Shown one piece after another: positions 20,120 to 30,562 of a stretch of 64,000 nt of DNA. The stretch is from DATBLE01 sp050258035. Lineage in GTDB: Bacteria > Actinomycetota > Thermoleophilia > Gaiellales > Gaiellaceae. The notes beneath the pieces were generated by a model. It was given only the letters and a program-made list of their open reading frames with translations. It ran no database searches and was not told where the DNA came from. The stretch's first letter is position 1, and the number at the start of each line of letters is the position of its first letter. The position numbers were made by a program, and so were the translations under genes. The DNA lies in NCBI GenBank assembly GCA_050258035.1, contig JBLMYA010000022.1:10889-74888 (forward strand), in the 5' to 3' direction.

Positions 20120-22504
20120 GTGGCGAAGCGCGACCTGACCGCCTACCGGCGCAAGCGCGATCCCTCGCGGACTCCCGAGCCGATGCCTACCGCCGAGGAC
20201 ACCGCGCAGAGCCCGGCGCCGCGAGCCCAGCGTGGCTCGCGCAAGCGGGGGAAGCAGCCGATCTTCGTCGTTCAGCGGCACGACGCGAGGCGGCTGCACT
20301 ACGACTTCCGCCTGGAGCGTGACGGGGCGCTGGCCAGCTGGGCGGTGCCGAAGGGAGTCCCCCTCGAGCCGGGCCGGCGCGCGCTCGCCGTCCACGTCGA
20401 GGACCACCCGCTCGACTACGCGACGTTCGAGGGCGAGATCCCGAAGGGCCAGTACGGCGCGGGCACGGTCGAGATCTGGGACACGGGCACGTACGAGCTG
20501 GTGGAGGAGAAGAAGGACGGCGGCCTCACCGTCCGACTCGACGGCAGCCGCCTCCAGGGTCTGTGGACGCTGGTTCCGGCGAGACTGGACGGCGACCCGA
20601 AGAACTGGCTGCTGATCCGGAAACGTGGCAACGGTGACCCCGAGGGTGAGAGTCGTTCTCAGTCTCGATACCGGCCGATGCTGGCCACGCCCGCCGAGAA
20701 GGTTCCCCCTGGACCCGGGTGGCTGTTCGAGGTCAAGTGGGACGGGTATCGCGCGCTTGCGTACCTCAGGCGAGGCGAGCCGACGCTCGTCAGCCGCAAC
20801 GGCAACGATCTCACCGATCGCTTCCGCGGAATCGCGAACGCGATTCCGCGGAGCACGACGACACCCGATTGCGTGCTCGACGGAGAGGTGTGCGCCCTCG
20901 ACGACGACGGCCGGCCGAGCTTCTCGGCGATGCAGCAGGCCAAGCCGGGCACGCCGATCGTCTACGAGGTCTTCGACGTTCTCGAGGCCGACGGGGAACC
21001 GATCGTCGACCTGGCGCTCCGCGAGCGGCGCGCGCGGCTCGAGCGCCTGCTCGACGGGCAGAGCTCGACGGTCAGGCTCTCGGAGACCTTCGAGGACGGC
21101 CACGCGCTGCTCGAGGCGGCGAAGAAGCAGCGCCTGGAGGGGATCGTCGCGAAGCGGGTCGACTCGCCGTACCGGCAGGGAAAGCGCACGCGCGACTGGC
21201 TGAAGATCAAGACGCACGGCCGCCAGGAGTTCGTCATCGCCGGGTACACGAAGGGCCGGGGTCGGCGGGCCGGCCGGTTCGGCTCGCTCGTCCTCGGCGT
21301 CTGGCGCGGCGGCCGGCTCGCCTACGTCGGCAACGTCGGCACCGGGTTCACGGACCGGGTGATCGACGACCTCCTCACCGAGCTGCGACCGCTGGAGCAG
21401 GTGGAGAGCCCGTTCGCGGTCGTTCCGAAGATGCCGAAGGTGCGGAAGGCGGACGTGGTCTGGGTGCGCCCGGAGCTGGTCTGCGAGGTCGAGTTCGCCG
21501 AGTGGACGCACGACGGTCGGCTGCGCGCGCCGTCGTTCCAGGGGCTGCGCGAGGACAAGCCGGCGCGAGAGGTGCACCGCGAGGAGCCGCTCCCGACCGA
21601 GATCCGCGCCGGCAGGCGCGTGCTGAAGCTCTCGAACCTGGACAAGGTCTTCTTCCCCGAGGACAGGATCACGAAGGGGGACCTGCTCGCTTACTACCGG
21701 GCCGTTGCGCCGGTGATCCTGCCGCACGTGCGCGACCGGCCCTTCACCATGAAGCGCTACCCCGACGGGATCGAAGGCGGCCATTTCTTCCAGAAGGACG
21801 CGCCGGTGCACATGCCGGAGTGGATCCCGACGCGCGAGTTCGAGGTCTCCACGCGCGAGTCGCCGCGGCGGCGGCGGAAGATCCGCGCGCCGCTCGTGAA
21901 CGACGAACTCGCGTTGCTCTGGATGGTGAACATGGGCTGCATCGACCTGAACACGTGGTACTCGCGGGTGGACAGGCCGGAGCGGCCGGACTTCGTCCTC
22001 TTCGACCTCGACCCGGCGGCCGACGCCGGCTTCCCCGAGGTGATCGAGGTCGCGCTGCTCGTCAAAGACGTCCTCGACGCCCTGGGCCTCGTCGGGTTCG
22101 CGAAGACGAGCGGGAGCGACGGGATGCACGTCCTCGTCCCGGTCGAGCGGCGGTACGGGTTCGACGGGACCCGCGAGTTCGCCGAGATCGTCGCGGGGAC
22201 GCTCGCCCGGACCCACCGTGGCCTGGTGACGACCGAGTGGTCGAAGGCCAAGCGGCGCGGCGTCCTGATCGACGCGAATCAGAACGGCGAGGGGAAGACG
22301 ATCGCTTCGGTCTACTCGGTGCGTCCGCACCGCGGGGTGCCGGTCTCGACTCCCCTGCGCTGGGACGAGGTACGGCCGGGGCTCGATCCGCTGGCGTTCG
22401 GGACCGAGGAGGTCCTGGCCAGGATCGAGCGCCACGGCGACCTGTTCGAGGGCGTTCTGACCACGCGCCAGAGCCTCGGTTCTGCACTCGCATCGATTCG
22501 CTGA
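20120..22504 (+). CDS. ligD: ATP-dependent DNA ligase LigD (phosphoesterase-ligase-polymerase)
   Basis: This 794-aa multidomain non-homologous end-joining enzyme has three parts. The 3'-phosphoesterase (about residues 45-165) shows the metal/phosphate residues in VVQRHDARRLHYDFRLE and DHPLDYATFEGEIPKGQYG. The ATP ligase (about 185-490) has the nucleotidyl Lys at about 206 in FEVKWDGYRAL. The primase-type polymerase (about 510-790) has the metal motif FVLFDLDPAAD and TSGSDGMHVLVP. The order PE-Lig-Pol is that of Pseudomonas, not of mycobacteria (Pol-PE-Lig). GTG 20120 is chosen because GGGGAGG lies 8 bp upstream; the ATG two bases earlier is out of frame. No ku gene is in the window. Confidence 0.94.
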   Translation: MAKRDLTAYRRKRDPSRTPEPMPTAEDTAQSPAPRAQRGSRKRGKQPIFVVQRHDARRLHYDFRLERDGALASWAVPKGVPLEPGRRALAVHVEDHPLDYATFEGEIPKGQYGAGTVEIWDTGTYELVEEKKDGGLTVRLDGSRLQGLWTLVPARLDGDPKNWLLIRKRGNGDPEGESRSQSRYRPMLATPAEKVPPGPGWLFEVKWDGYRALAYLRRGEPTLVSRNGNDLTDRFRGIANAIPRSTTTPDCVLDGEVCALDDDGRPSFSAMQQAKPGTPIVYEVFDVLEADGEPIVDLALRERRARLERLLDGQSSTVRLSETFEDGHALLEAAKKQRLEGIVAKRVDSPYRQGKRTRDWLKIKTHGRQEFVIAGYTKGRGRRAGRFGSLVLGVWRGGRLAYVGNVGTGFTDRVIDDLLTELRPLEQVESPFAVVPKMPKVRKADVVWVRPELVCEVEFAEWTHDGRLRAPSFQGLREDKPAREVHREEPLPTEIRAGRRVLKLSNLDKVFFPEDRITKGDLLAYYRAVAPVILPHVRDRPFTMKRYPDGIEGGHFFQKDAPVHMPEWIPTREFEVSTRESPRRRRKIRAPLVNDELALLWMVNMGCIDLNTWYSRVDRPERPDFVLFDLDPAADAGFPEVIEVALLVKDVLDALGLVGFAKTSGSDGMHVLVPVERRYGFDGTREFAEIVAGTLARTHRGLVTTEWSKAKRRGVLIDANQNGEGKTIASVYSVRPHRGVPVSTPLRWDEVRPGLDPLAFGTEEVLARIERHGDLFEGVLTTRQSLGSALASIR

Positions 22505-22537
22505 GGGAGCCTGGACGGCGACGGCGGCGCTGCGGCC

Positions 22538-23791
22538 TCAGTCGAGCCGCCGGGGGTGGCCGAGCGTCCCCAGCTCGGCGATGTCGCGGCGGAAGAGCAG
22601 CGCCACCGTCCAGTCGACGACCACCCGGAGCTTCCGCGAGAAGAGCGGGAGCTGGTACAGGTGGTACGTCCTGGTCACGAACCACCCGGGGAACCCCCGG
22701 AGCCTCAGGCCCAGAACGTCGGCGATCCCCTTGTACCGTCCGAGGGTTGCCACCTGTCCGAGCATGCGGTAGCGATAGGCCTCCGGCTCGCCCGCGAGGT
22801 TCTTCGCCAGACGCCGCGCCTGCCTGAGCGCGTGCTGAGAGGTCGGCGGATCCGGCCGTCCCGGCGTGGCGAGATTCGGAACGGCGGCGCAGTCGCCGAG
22901 CGCCCAGACACCCTCCCGGCCGGGGACGCGCAGGTGCTCGTCGACGGGAACGCGACCGCGGTCGTCGAGCGGCAGGCCGAGCAGATCCAGGTCGGGGCTC
23001 GGCGCCACCCCCGCCGTCCAGACGAGGGTCGCGGTCTCGATCCGGGTACCGTCAGAGAGCAGGACGCCGCGGTCGTCGGCCGATTCGAGCCGCGTGGAGA
23101 CATGGATCTCGACGCCGCGCCTGCTCAGCTGGGCGGCTGCGTAGTCCCCGAGCCTGGTCGGGATCTCGGGGAGGATCTTCGGCGCCGCGTCGACGAGCAC
23201 CCAGCGCTGCGGCACACCGCGGAGGCCGGGGTAGTGGCGGAGGGCGTCGCGCACGAGATCGGAGAGCTCGGCGAGCGCCTCCACCCCGGCGTAGCCGGCA
23301 CCGACGAAGACGAACGTGAGACGGCGGGCTGCGTCCTCGCGCGTGCGCGACTCGTCCGCCGCTTCCAGCTGGCGGAGGACGTGGTTGCGGAGGGCGATCG
23401 CGTCGGCGAGGTCGCGAAAGCCGTACCCGTGGTCGGCGAGGCCGGGAACGGGCAGCACCCGCGAGACCGAGCCGAGCGCGAGGACGAGATCCTCGTACAC
23501 GAGCTCGAACGGCCCGTCGAGCCCTTCGACCGTGACCGTCTTGCGCGTGTCGTCGAGGCCGACGGCCCGGCCGAGCACGAGCTCTGCCCGGGGGCACATC
23601 ACCCGAAGCGGGACGACGACGTGCCGCGGCTCGAGCGTCCCCGAGGCCGCCTCCGGCAGGAGCGGCGTGAACAGCATGAAGTTCTCCGGGCTGACGATCG
23701 TCGCCCCGCGCCGGCCGAGCAGGCGTGCGACGACCGAGCCGGCAAAGCCGCCGCCGGCGATCAGCGTCCCTCCGCGTGCCCGCCGCTCCAC
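22538..23791 (-). CDS. Type II NADH:quinone oxidoreductase (NDH-2-like)
   Basis: This 417-aa FAD enzyme has an N-terminal dinucleotide-binding motif (TLIAGGGFAGSVVA) and a second, NAD-binding motif (TFVFVGAGYAGVEALAEL), with the FAD-closing segment GVWALGDCAAVPN. The C-terminal hydrophobic/aromatic region (FVTRTYHLYQLP, VVDWTVALLF) fits membrane attachment. NDH-2 passes electrons from NADH to quinone without proton pumping. GTG 23791 is preferred because GGAAAG lies eight bases upstream on the minus strand; an ATG at 23842 overlaps the divergent kinase start codon. It converges on ligD, 33 bp apart. Confidence 0.88.
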   Translation of the reverse strand: MERRARGGTLIAGGGFAGSVVARLLGRRGATIVSPENFMLFTPLLPEAASGTLEPRHVVVPLRVMCPRAELVLGRAVGLDDTRKTVTVEGLDGPFELVYEDLVLALGSVSRVLPVPGLADHGYGFRDLADAIALRNHVLRQLEAADESRTREDAARRLTFVFVGAGYAGVEALAELSDLVRDALRHYPGLRGVPQRWVLVDAAPKILPEIPTRLGDYAAAQLSRRGVEIHVSTRLESADDRGVLLSDGTRIETATLVWTAGVAPSPDLDLLGLPLDDRGRVPVDEHLRVPGREGVWALGDCAAVPNLATPGRPDPPTSQHALRQARRLAKNLAGEPEAYRYRMLGQVATLGRYKGIADVLGLRLRGFPGWFVTRTYHLYQLPLFSRKLRVVVDWTVALLFRRDIAELGTLGHPRRLD

Positions 23792-23827
23792 CCTCGTAGC
23801 TTTCCAGCCGCGGGCCCGTCCCGGCGG

Positions 23828-23833
23828 TACCGT
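23828..23833 (+). promoter_or_regulatory. Candidate leaderless -10 (TACCGT) for the kdp sensor kinase
   Basis: TACCGT ends seven bases before ATG 23841 in the 49-bp divergent gap with the NADH dehydrogenase gene. No Shine-Dalgarno is seen. Confidence 0.4.
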
Positions 23834-23840
23834 TGCGGGC

Positions 23841-25223
23841 ATGAAGAGCGGTCGCGCGCGGAGTCTCCTGCTGGCGACCGTCGCCAGTGCCGGCGCGGTT
23901 GCGGTCGTCACCGTGGTGATCGCCGTGATCGAGCCGCACGTGCCCGTGCTCAGCCTGGGCGTGCTCTACATCTTCGCCGTCCTGCCCGTGGCGGTGGTCT
24001 GGGGACTGCGGTTCGCGGTGCCCGTCTCGGTGGCGAGCATGCTCGCGTTCAACTGGTTCTTCCTGCCGCCTCGCCACACCCTCTCCCTGGCGGACGGCGA
24101 GAACTGGTTCGCGCTTGCCGTCTACCTGGCGACGGCGATCGTCGTCAGTCACCTGGCCGCGGGCGCGCGGAGGCGGGCGATCACCGCGGAGCAGCGCGAA
24201 CGCGAGTCGGCGCTGCTGGCCGATCTTGCCGCGGAGCTCCTGGCCGGGAGGAAGCTCGAGGACGAGGTCGGCGAGATCGCCGGCCGTGCCGCCCGGGTTC
24301 TCGGTGTGGGGTCGGCGACGATCGAGCTCGGCCCGACGCGGCGGAGCGATCCGACGACAGCCCCGTACGCGCTGGAGGTCTCTGGCCAGCAGGTCGGGAC
24401 GATCTACACGCCCGCGGACGCCGATCCGGACGTCGACGTGCGGCACCGCTTCCTGCCGGCCCTCGCGGCCCTGCTCGCGGTCGCGTCCGAGCGCGAGCGG
24501 CTCGAGAGCGAGGCGCTCGAGGCCGAGATGCTGCGGCGCAGCGATCTCGTCAAGACCACGCTGCTCCGCGCCGTCTCCCACGACCTTCGGTCTCCTCTGA
24601 CCGGCATCCGGACCGCGATCGGGGCTCTCCAGAACGCGACGCTGAGCCTGACGGCCGCCGATCGGCGCGAGCTGCTGGACACGATCGAGGTCGAGTCGGG
24701 CCGCCTCGACCGTCTCGTCGCCGACCTCCTCGACCTGTCGCGCCTCGAAGCCGGTGCGGCGCCTCCGGAGACGGAGGCGTGGGATCTGGCCGACCTCGTC
24801 CGTCAGACGGTGCAGACCCTCGACGGACACGAGCGCGTCGAGATCGCGGGGGAGACCCCGGTCGTCGAGGTGGACGCGAACCAGCTCCAGCGCGCGCTCG
24901 CGAACCTGATCGAGAACGCGCTCAAGTTCTCGCCGGTCGGGGCGCCCGTACACGTCCGTATCACCGCGACGCGGAAGGAGGCGATCGTCCGGGTGGTCGA
25001 CCAGGGGCCGGGGCTCGAGCCGGGCGAGCTCGAGCGCGTCTTCGACCCGTTCCACCGCCGCGCGGGCGATCCGCGAGCGGGCGCCGGTCTCGGCCTGGCG
25101 ATCGCGCGCGGGTTCGTCGAGGCGAACGGGGGACGGGTCTGGGCGGAGTCGCGCCCGGGGCAGGGAGCGACGTTCGCGATCGCGCTCCCGGCCGTGGCCG
25201 TCCCGGTGGGCATCGGGGCGTGA
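23841..25223 (+). CDS. KdpD C-terminal half as a free-standing sensor histidine kinase
   Basis: This 460-aa protein corresponds to the second half of KdpD. It has four membrane helices (DUF4118, about residues 8-110, with NWFFLPPRHTLSLADGEN), a GAF-like linker, then the phospho-acceptor segment AVSHDLRSPLTGIRTAIGAL and an HATPase_c domain (IENALKFSPVG, VVDQGPGLEPGE, GAGLGLAIARGFVEANGG). The N-terminal KdpD/Usp sensor region is absent here and encoded separately at 30563. The kinase should phosphorylate KdpE, whose GTG start overlaps this stop by 4 bp. Confidence 0.9.
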   Translation: MKSGRARSLLLATVASAGAVAVVTVVIAVIEPHVPVLSLGVLYIFAVLPVAVVWGLRFAVPVSVASMLAFNWFFLPPRHTLSLADGENWFALAVYLATAIVVSHLAAGARRRAITAEQRERESALLADLAAELLAGRKLEDEVGEIAGRAARVLGVGSATIELGPTRRSDPTTAPYALEVSGQQVGTIYTPADADPDVDVRHRFLPALAALLAVASERERLESEALEAEMLRRSDLVKTTLLRAVSHDLRSPLTGIRTAIGALQNATLSLTAADRRELLDTIEVESGRLDRLVADLLDLSRLEAGAAPPETEAWDLADLVRQTVQTLDGHERVEIAGETPVVEVDANQLQRALANLIENALKFSPVGAPVHVRITATRKEAIVRVVDQGPGLEPGELERVFDPFHRRAGDPRAGAGLGLAIARGFVEANGGRVWAESRPGQGATFAIALPAVAVPVGIGA

Positions 25224-25906
25224 GTGGGCAGCGGATCCTGGTCGTCGACGACGAGCCGCAGATCCTTCGGGCGCTGGGGACGACCCTGCGGGGAGCCGGG
25301 TACGACGTGCAGACGGCTGCCACGGCGCAGGCGGCACTCGCGTCCGCTGCTGCCCGCCCGCCGGAGGCGGTGATCCTCGACCTCGTCCTGCCGGACGCGA
25401 GCGGCACCGACGTGTGCCGCGAGCTCAGGACCTGGACCGATGCTCCGGTGGTCGTCCTCTCCGCCGTCGGCGATGAGCGTGAAAAGGTCGCCGCCCTCGA
25501 CGCAGGCGCCGACGACTACGTGACGAAGCCGTTCAGCGTCGACGAGCTCCTCGCCCGCGTGCGCGCCGTGCTGCGCCGGTCCGGACCGACCCTGGAGCCG
25601 GTGATCACGGTCGGGGAGCTGAGCATCGACGTTCCGAATCGGGCCGTGATGCGGAGCGGCAGACGGATCAAGCTGAGCCCGCACGAGTTCGACCTGCTCC
25701 GGGTCCTCGCGCAGAACCGGGGCAAGCTGCTCACGCACCGGATGCTCTTGCGCGAGGTCTGGGGACCCGCGTACCAGGTCGAGGCGCACTACATCCACGT
25801 GTACGTCTCGAACCTGCGACGGAAGATCGAGCCGGATCCGTCACGGCCGCAGTACGTGCTGACCGAGCCGGGCGCGGGCTACCGGCTCGTCGATCCCGGC
25901 TCGTAG
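25220..25906 (+). CDS. kdpE: KdpE response regulator
   Basis: This 228-aa OmpR/PhoB-type regulator has a receiver domain with acidic pocket VVDDEPQ, phospho-Asp in VILDLVLPDASG and Lys in DDYVTKPFSVDEL. A linker precedes a winged-helix domain (KLSPHEFDLLRVLAQN, VSNLRRKIEPDPSRPQYVLTEPGAGYRL). It follows the kinase gene with a 4-bp overlap and precedes the kdpFACB genes, which fits control of kdp transcription. The likely binding region is the TTGA array directly downstream of its stop codon. Confidence 0.94.
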   Translation: MSGQRILVVDDEPQILRALGTTLRGAGYDVQTAATAQAALASAAARPPEAVILDLVLPDASGTDVCRELRTWTDAPVVVLSAVGDEREKVAALDAGADDYVTKPFSVDELLARVRAVLRRSGPTLEPVITVGELSIDVPNRAVMRSGRRIKLSPHEFDLLRVLAQNRGKLLTHRMLLREVWGPAYQVEAHYIHVYVSNLRRKIEPDPSRPQYVLTEPGAGYRLVDPGS

Positions 25907-25910
25907 GCCG

Positions 25911-25958
25911 TTGAGACAACCTTGAGGTAGTCACCCGAACTCTTGAGGTCCGGTTGAT
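25911..25958 (+). promoter_or_regulatory. Phased TTGA repeat array, probable KdpE operator
   Basis: Four direct repeats start at 25911 (TTGAG), 25922 (TTGAG), 25943 (TTGAG) and 25954 (TTGAT). The spacings are 11, 21 and 11 bp, about one, two and one helical turns. The middle copies extend to CTTGAGGT. Paired direct half-sites 11 bp apart are the usual arrangement for dimers of OmpR/PhoB-family regulators. The array begins four bases after the kdpE stop and is followed by a gene-free stretch to 26068. No strong -10 is obvious; CATAGC at 25968-25973 is a weak option. Confidence 0.6.
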
Positions 25959-26068
25959 CCGGGCGGCCATAGCTTCGGTCTCGTGGAGACGGTGGGCAGG
26001 CTATTGCTCGGGAGCGACGGCGTTTGCCGCGGGCGCGCGGCCGATCTCGACGCGCGGGGGCCACGCTG

Positions 26069-26152
26069 ATGTACGACCTCGCCGGGCTCGCGGTCGCCGC
26101 CGGCTGCTTCGCGTTCGCGTTCGTCCTGATCTGGGTGCTGGCGAAGATCTGA
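26069..26152 (+). CDS. 27-aa single-span membrane peptide preceding kdpF
   Basis: ATG 26069 opens a 27-codon frame (MYDLAGLAVAAGCFAFAFVL, then IWVLAKI) that is one hydrophobic helix with a Lys near its C-terminus. Its TGA shares one base with the ATG of kdpF (TGATG), the same coupling used elsewhere in this operon. Its size and topology resemble KdpF. Small membrane ORFs of this type precede kdpF in various actinobacterial kdp operons. Function is unknown; it may be a second small KdpFABC-associated subunit. Confidence 0.6.
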   Translation: MYDLAGLAVAAGCFAFAFVLIWVLAKI

Positions 26153-26241
26153 TGTCGTCGGGCGACGTCATCGGGCTCGTGCTCTCGCTGCTCGTCCTCG
26201 CATACCTCGTCTACGCACTTTTCCGCGGTGAGAGCCTCTAG
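26152..26241 (+). CDS. kdpF: KdpF, small K+-ATPase subunit
   Basis: This 29-aa peptide (MSSGDVIGLVLSLLVLAYLV, then YALFRGESL) is a single membrane helix with the KdpF-like YLVYALFR ending. KdpF stabilises the KdpABC complex at the KdpA surface. Its TAG stop is immediately followed by the kdpA ATG with no gap, which supports coupled translation. It is too short for most gene finders. Confidence 0.85.
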   Translation: MSSGDVIGLVLSLLVLAYLVYALFRGESL

Positions 26242-27930
26242 ATGAACGGGCAGGGGATCACCCAGATCGTCGTCTACGCGATCGTCCTGATCGTGCTGGG
26301 CTACCCGCTCGGGATCTACATGGCCAGGATCTACTCCGCCGAGCGGCTTCCCCTCGGCTCGCTCGAGCGGGGCTTCCTGCGGCTGGTCGGGAACGCCCGC
26401 GAGCAGTCGTGGCGGGCGTATGGGACGTCGGTGCTGGTCTTCAGCGTCCCGTTCTTCCTGCTGCTCTACGTGCTCCAGCGGATCCAGGCCCACCTCTTCC
26501 TGAATCCCGACAACCTCGCCGACGTTCCTTCGCACATCTCGCTCAACACCGCCGTCAGCTTCGTGACGAACACGAACTGGCAGTACTACGGCGGCGAGTT
26601 CACGATGTCGTACCTGAGCCAGATGGCGGGGCTGGCGGTGCAGAACTTCGTCTCCGCCGGCGTCGGGATGGCCGTTCTCGCCGCGGTCGTCCGCGGCATC
26701 GCCCGGCGCTCACGGGGCGAGCTCGGCAACTTCTGGCAGGACCTCTACCGCTCTTGCGTCTACATCCTGCTTCCGCTCGCCGTCGTCCTCGCTGTGATCC
26801 TGATCTCGCAGGGCGTCGTCCAGACCTTCCACGGGCATGTGACGGCGACGACGCTCGAGGGCGCGCAGCAGACGATTGCGCGCGGTCCGGCCGCGTCGCA
26901 GATCGCGATCAAGGAGCTCGGCACGAACGGCGGCGGCTTCTACAACTCGAACTCCGCCGTGCCGTTCGAGAACCCGAACGGCCTGACGAACTTCTTCGAG
27001 ATGCTGGCGATCCTGCTCATCCCGGCCGGGCAGGTCTTCATGTTCGGCAGGATGGTGGGTGCGCGCCGGCACGCGACCATGGTGTTCGCCGCCATGTTCG
27101 TGATGTTCGTGATCGGCGTGGCGGTGGCGTTGCCTTCCGAGCAACACGGCTCGCAGGTGCTGCGCAACTCCGGCGTGAACATCACGCAAGGACATGGCCA
27201 GAGCGGCGGCAACATGTCCGACAAGGAGGTTCGCAACGGCATCGCCAACACCGCGTTGTGGGCGGTGGCGACGACGAATGCCTCCAACGGCTCTGTCGCG
27301 GGAGGCCACGACGCCTTCACGGCCTACGGCGGCGCCGTGCCGATCGTGAACATGTTCACCGGCGAGGTGATCTTCGGCGGGGTCGGTTCCGGCCTCTACG
27401 GGATGTTCTTCTACATCGTCATCGCCGTGTTCGTGGCCGGGTTGATGGTCGGCCGTACCCCCGAATGGCTGGGGAAGAAGATCGAGGCGCGCGAGATCAA
27501 GCTCGCCGCGCTCGGGGCGTTGTTCGTCCCATCGATGGTGCTCTTCCTGACCGCGCTCGCGATCACGACCAAGGGCGGCCTGGCGTCCATCTACAACGCC
27601 GGCGTTCACGGCTTCAGCGAGACGCTGTACGCCTACGACTCGCAGGGCAACAACAACGGCAGCGCGTTCGCCGGCTACGGCGCGACCAACTTCTCGGCCG
27701 ACTTCGGCGCGGTCGCCATGCTGCTCGGCCGGTTCGTGCCGCTCCTGGCCGCGCTCGCGCTCGGCGGTTCGCTGGCGGCGAAGAAGACCGTGCCGGAGTC
27801 GGCCGGGACGTTCCGCACGGACGGTGGGACGTTCGTCGTGCTGCTGGTCGGGGTGATCGCCCTCACCGCGGGCCTGATGATCTTCCCGGCGCTCACGCTC
27901 GGCCCCATCGTCGAGGGGTTGACGAACTGA
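26242..27930 (+). CDS. kdpA: KdpA, K+-binding channel-like subunit
   Basis: The 562-aa channel-like subunit of the high-affinity K+ ATPase has about ten membrane helices. Its selectivity-loop segments are visible: SFVTNTNWQYYGGE, then ELGTNGGGFYNSNSAVPFEN, and later GYGATNFSADFG, with the conserved glycines and asparagines. It starts at the base after the kdpF stop, and its TGA shares an A with the ATG of kdpC. Length and motifs are standard for KdpA. Confidence 0.97.
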   Translation: MNGQGITQIVVYAIVLIVLGYPLGIYMARIYSAERLPLGSLERGFLRLVGNAREQSWRAYGTSVLVFSVPFFLLLYVLQRIQAHLFLNPDNLADVPSHISLNTAVSFVTNTNWQYYGGEFTMSYLSQMAGLAVQNFVSAGVGMAVLAAVVRGIARRSRGELGNFWQDLYRSCVYILLPLAVVLAVILISQGVVQTFHGHVTATTLEGAQQTIARGPAASQIAIKELGTNGGGFYNSNSAVPFENPNGLTNFFEMLAILLIPAGQVFMFGRMVGARRHATMVFAAMFVMFVIGVAVALPSEQHGSQVLRNSGVNITQGHGQSGGNMSDKEVRNGIANTALWAVATTNASNGSVAGGHDAFTAYGGAVPIVNMFTGEVIFGGVGSGLYGMFFYIVIAVFVAGLMVGRTPEWLGKKIEAREIKLAALGALFVPSMVLFLTALAITTKGGLASIYNAGVHGFSETLYAYDSQGNNNGSAFAGYGATNFSADFGAVAMLLGRFVPLLAALALGGSLAAKKTVPESAGTFRTDGGTFVVLLVGVIALTAGLMIFPALTLGPIVEGLTN

Positions 27931-28519
27931 TGTGGCGTGACCTGAGAGGTGCGGTGGTCGCGGTCGTCGTCCTGAGCCTGGCTTTCGGCTTCGCCTATCC
28001 GGCGGTCATGACCGGGTTCGCGCAGGTCGCGTTCAAGGACAAGGCGAACGGCAGCCTGATCAAGCGGAACGGCAAGGTCGTCGGCTCGGAGCTCGCCGGA
28101 CAGGAGTTCGAGAACCCCGAGTACTTCCACGAGCGGCCGTCGTCGACCTCGCCCGCCTACAACGCCGGCGCCACGACGTTCGCGAACCTCGGGCCGACGA
28201 ACCCCGATCTCGCGAAGAACGTGAAGGCCGCAGCCGCCGCGGTCATCGAGCTCGAGGGCCCGTACAACCCGGGCCTGAAGATCGGCGACATCCCGGTCGA
28301 CGCGGTGACGAGCTCGGGCTCCGGGATCGACCCGGACATCTCGCCCGCGTACGCGCAGCTCCAGTCCAAGCGGGTCGCGGCGGTCCGTCGCCTCCCGCTC
28401 CGAACCGTCCAGGAGCTGATCGACCAGAACACCGATGACCGATCGCTCGGCTTTTTCGGGGAGCCGGGGGTCAACGTCCTGAAGCTGAACCTCGCACTCG
28501 ACAGGGAGCAGAGCTCGTA

Positions 28520-28520
<1 letters not shown>
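27930..28520 (+). CDS. kdpC: KdpC subunit of K+ ATPase
   Basis: This 196-aa protein has one N-terminal membrane helix (AVVAVVVLSLAFGFAYPAVM) and a periplasmic/extracytoplasmic domain with the KdpC segments GSELAGQEFENPEYFHERPS and SGSGIDPDISPAYAQLQSKR, then LGFFGEPGVNVLKLNLAL. KdpC bridges KdpA and KdpB and raises nucleotide affinity. It lies between kdpA and kdpB, whereas the common order is A-B-C. Overlaps are one base on each side (TGATG, TAATG). Confidence 0.96.

Positions 28521-30562
<2,042 letters not shown>

Noticed and set aside
22501..22541. CTGAGG...CCTCAG inverted repeat between ligD and the NADH dehydrogenase gene
   Set aside because: Only 6 bp with a 28-nt loop and no T-run, overlapping stop codons; not convincing as a terminator.
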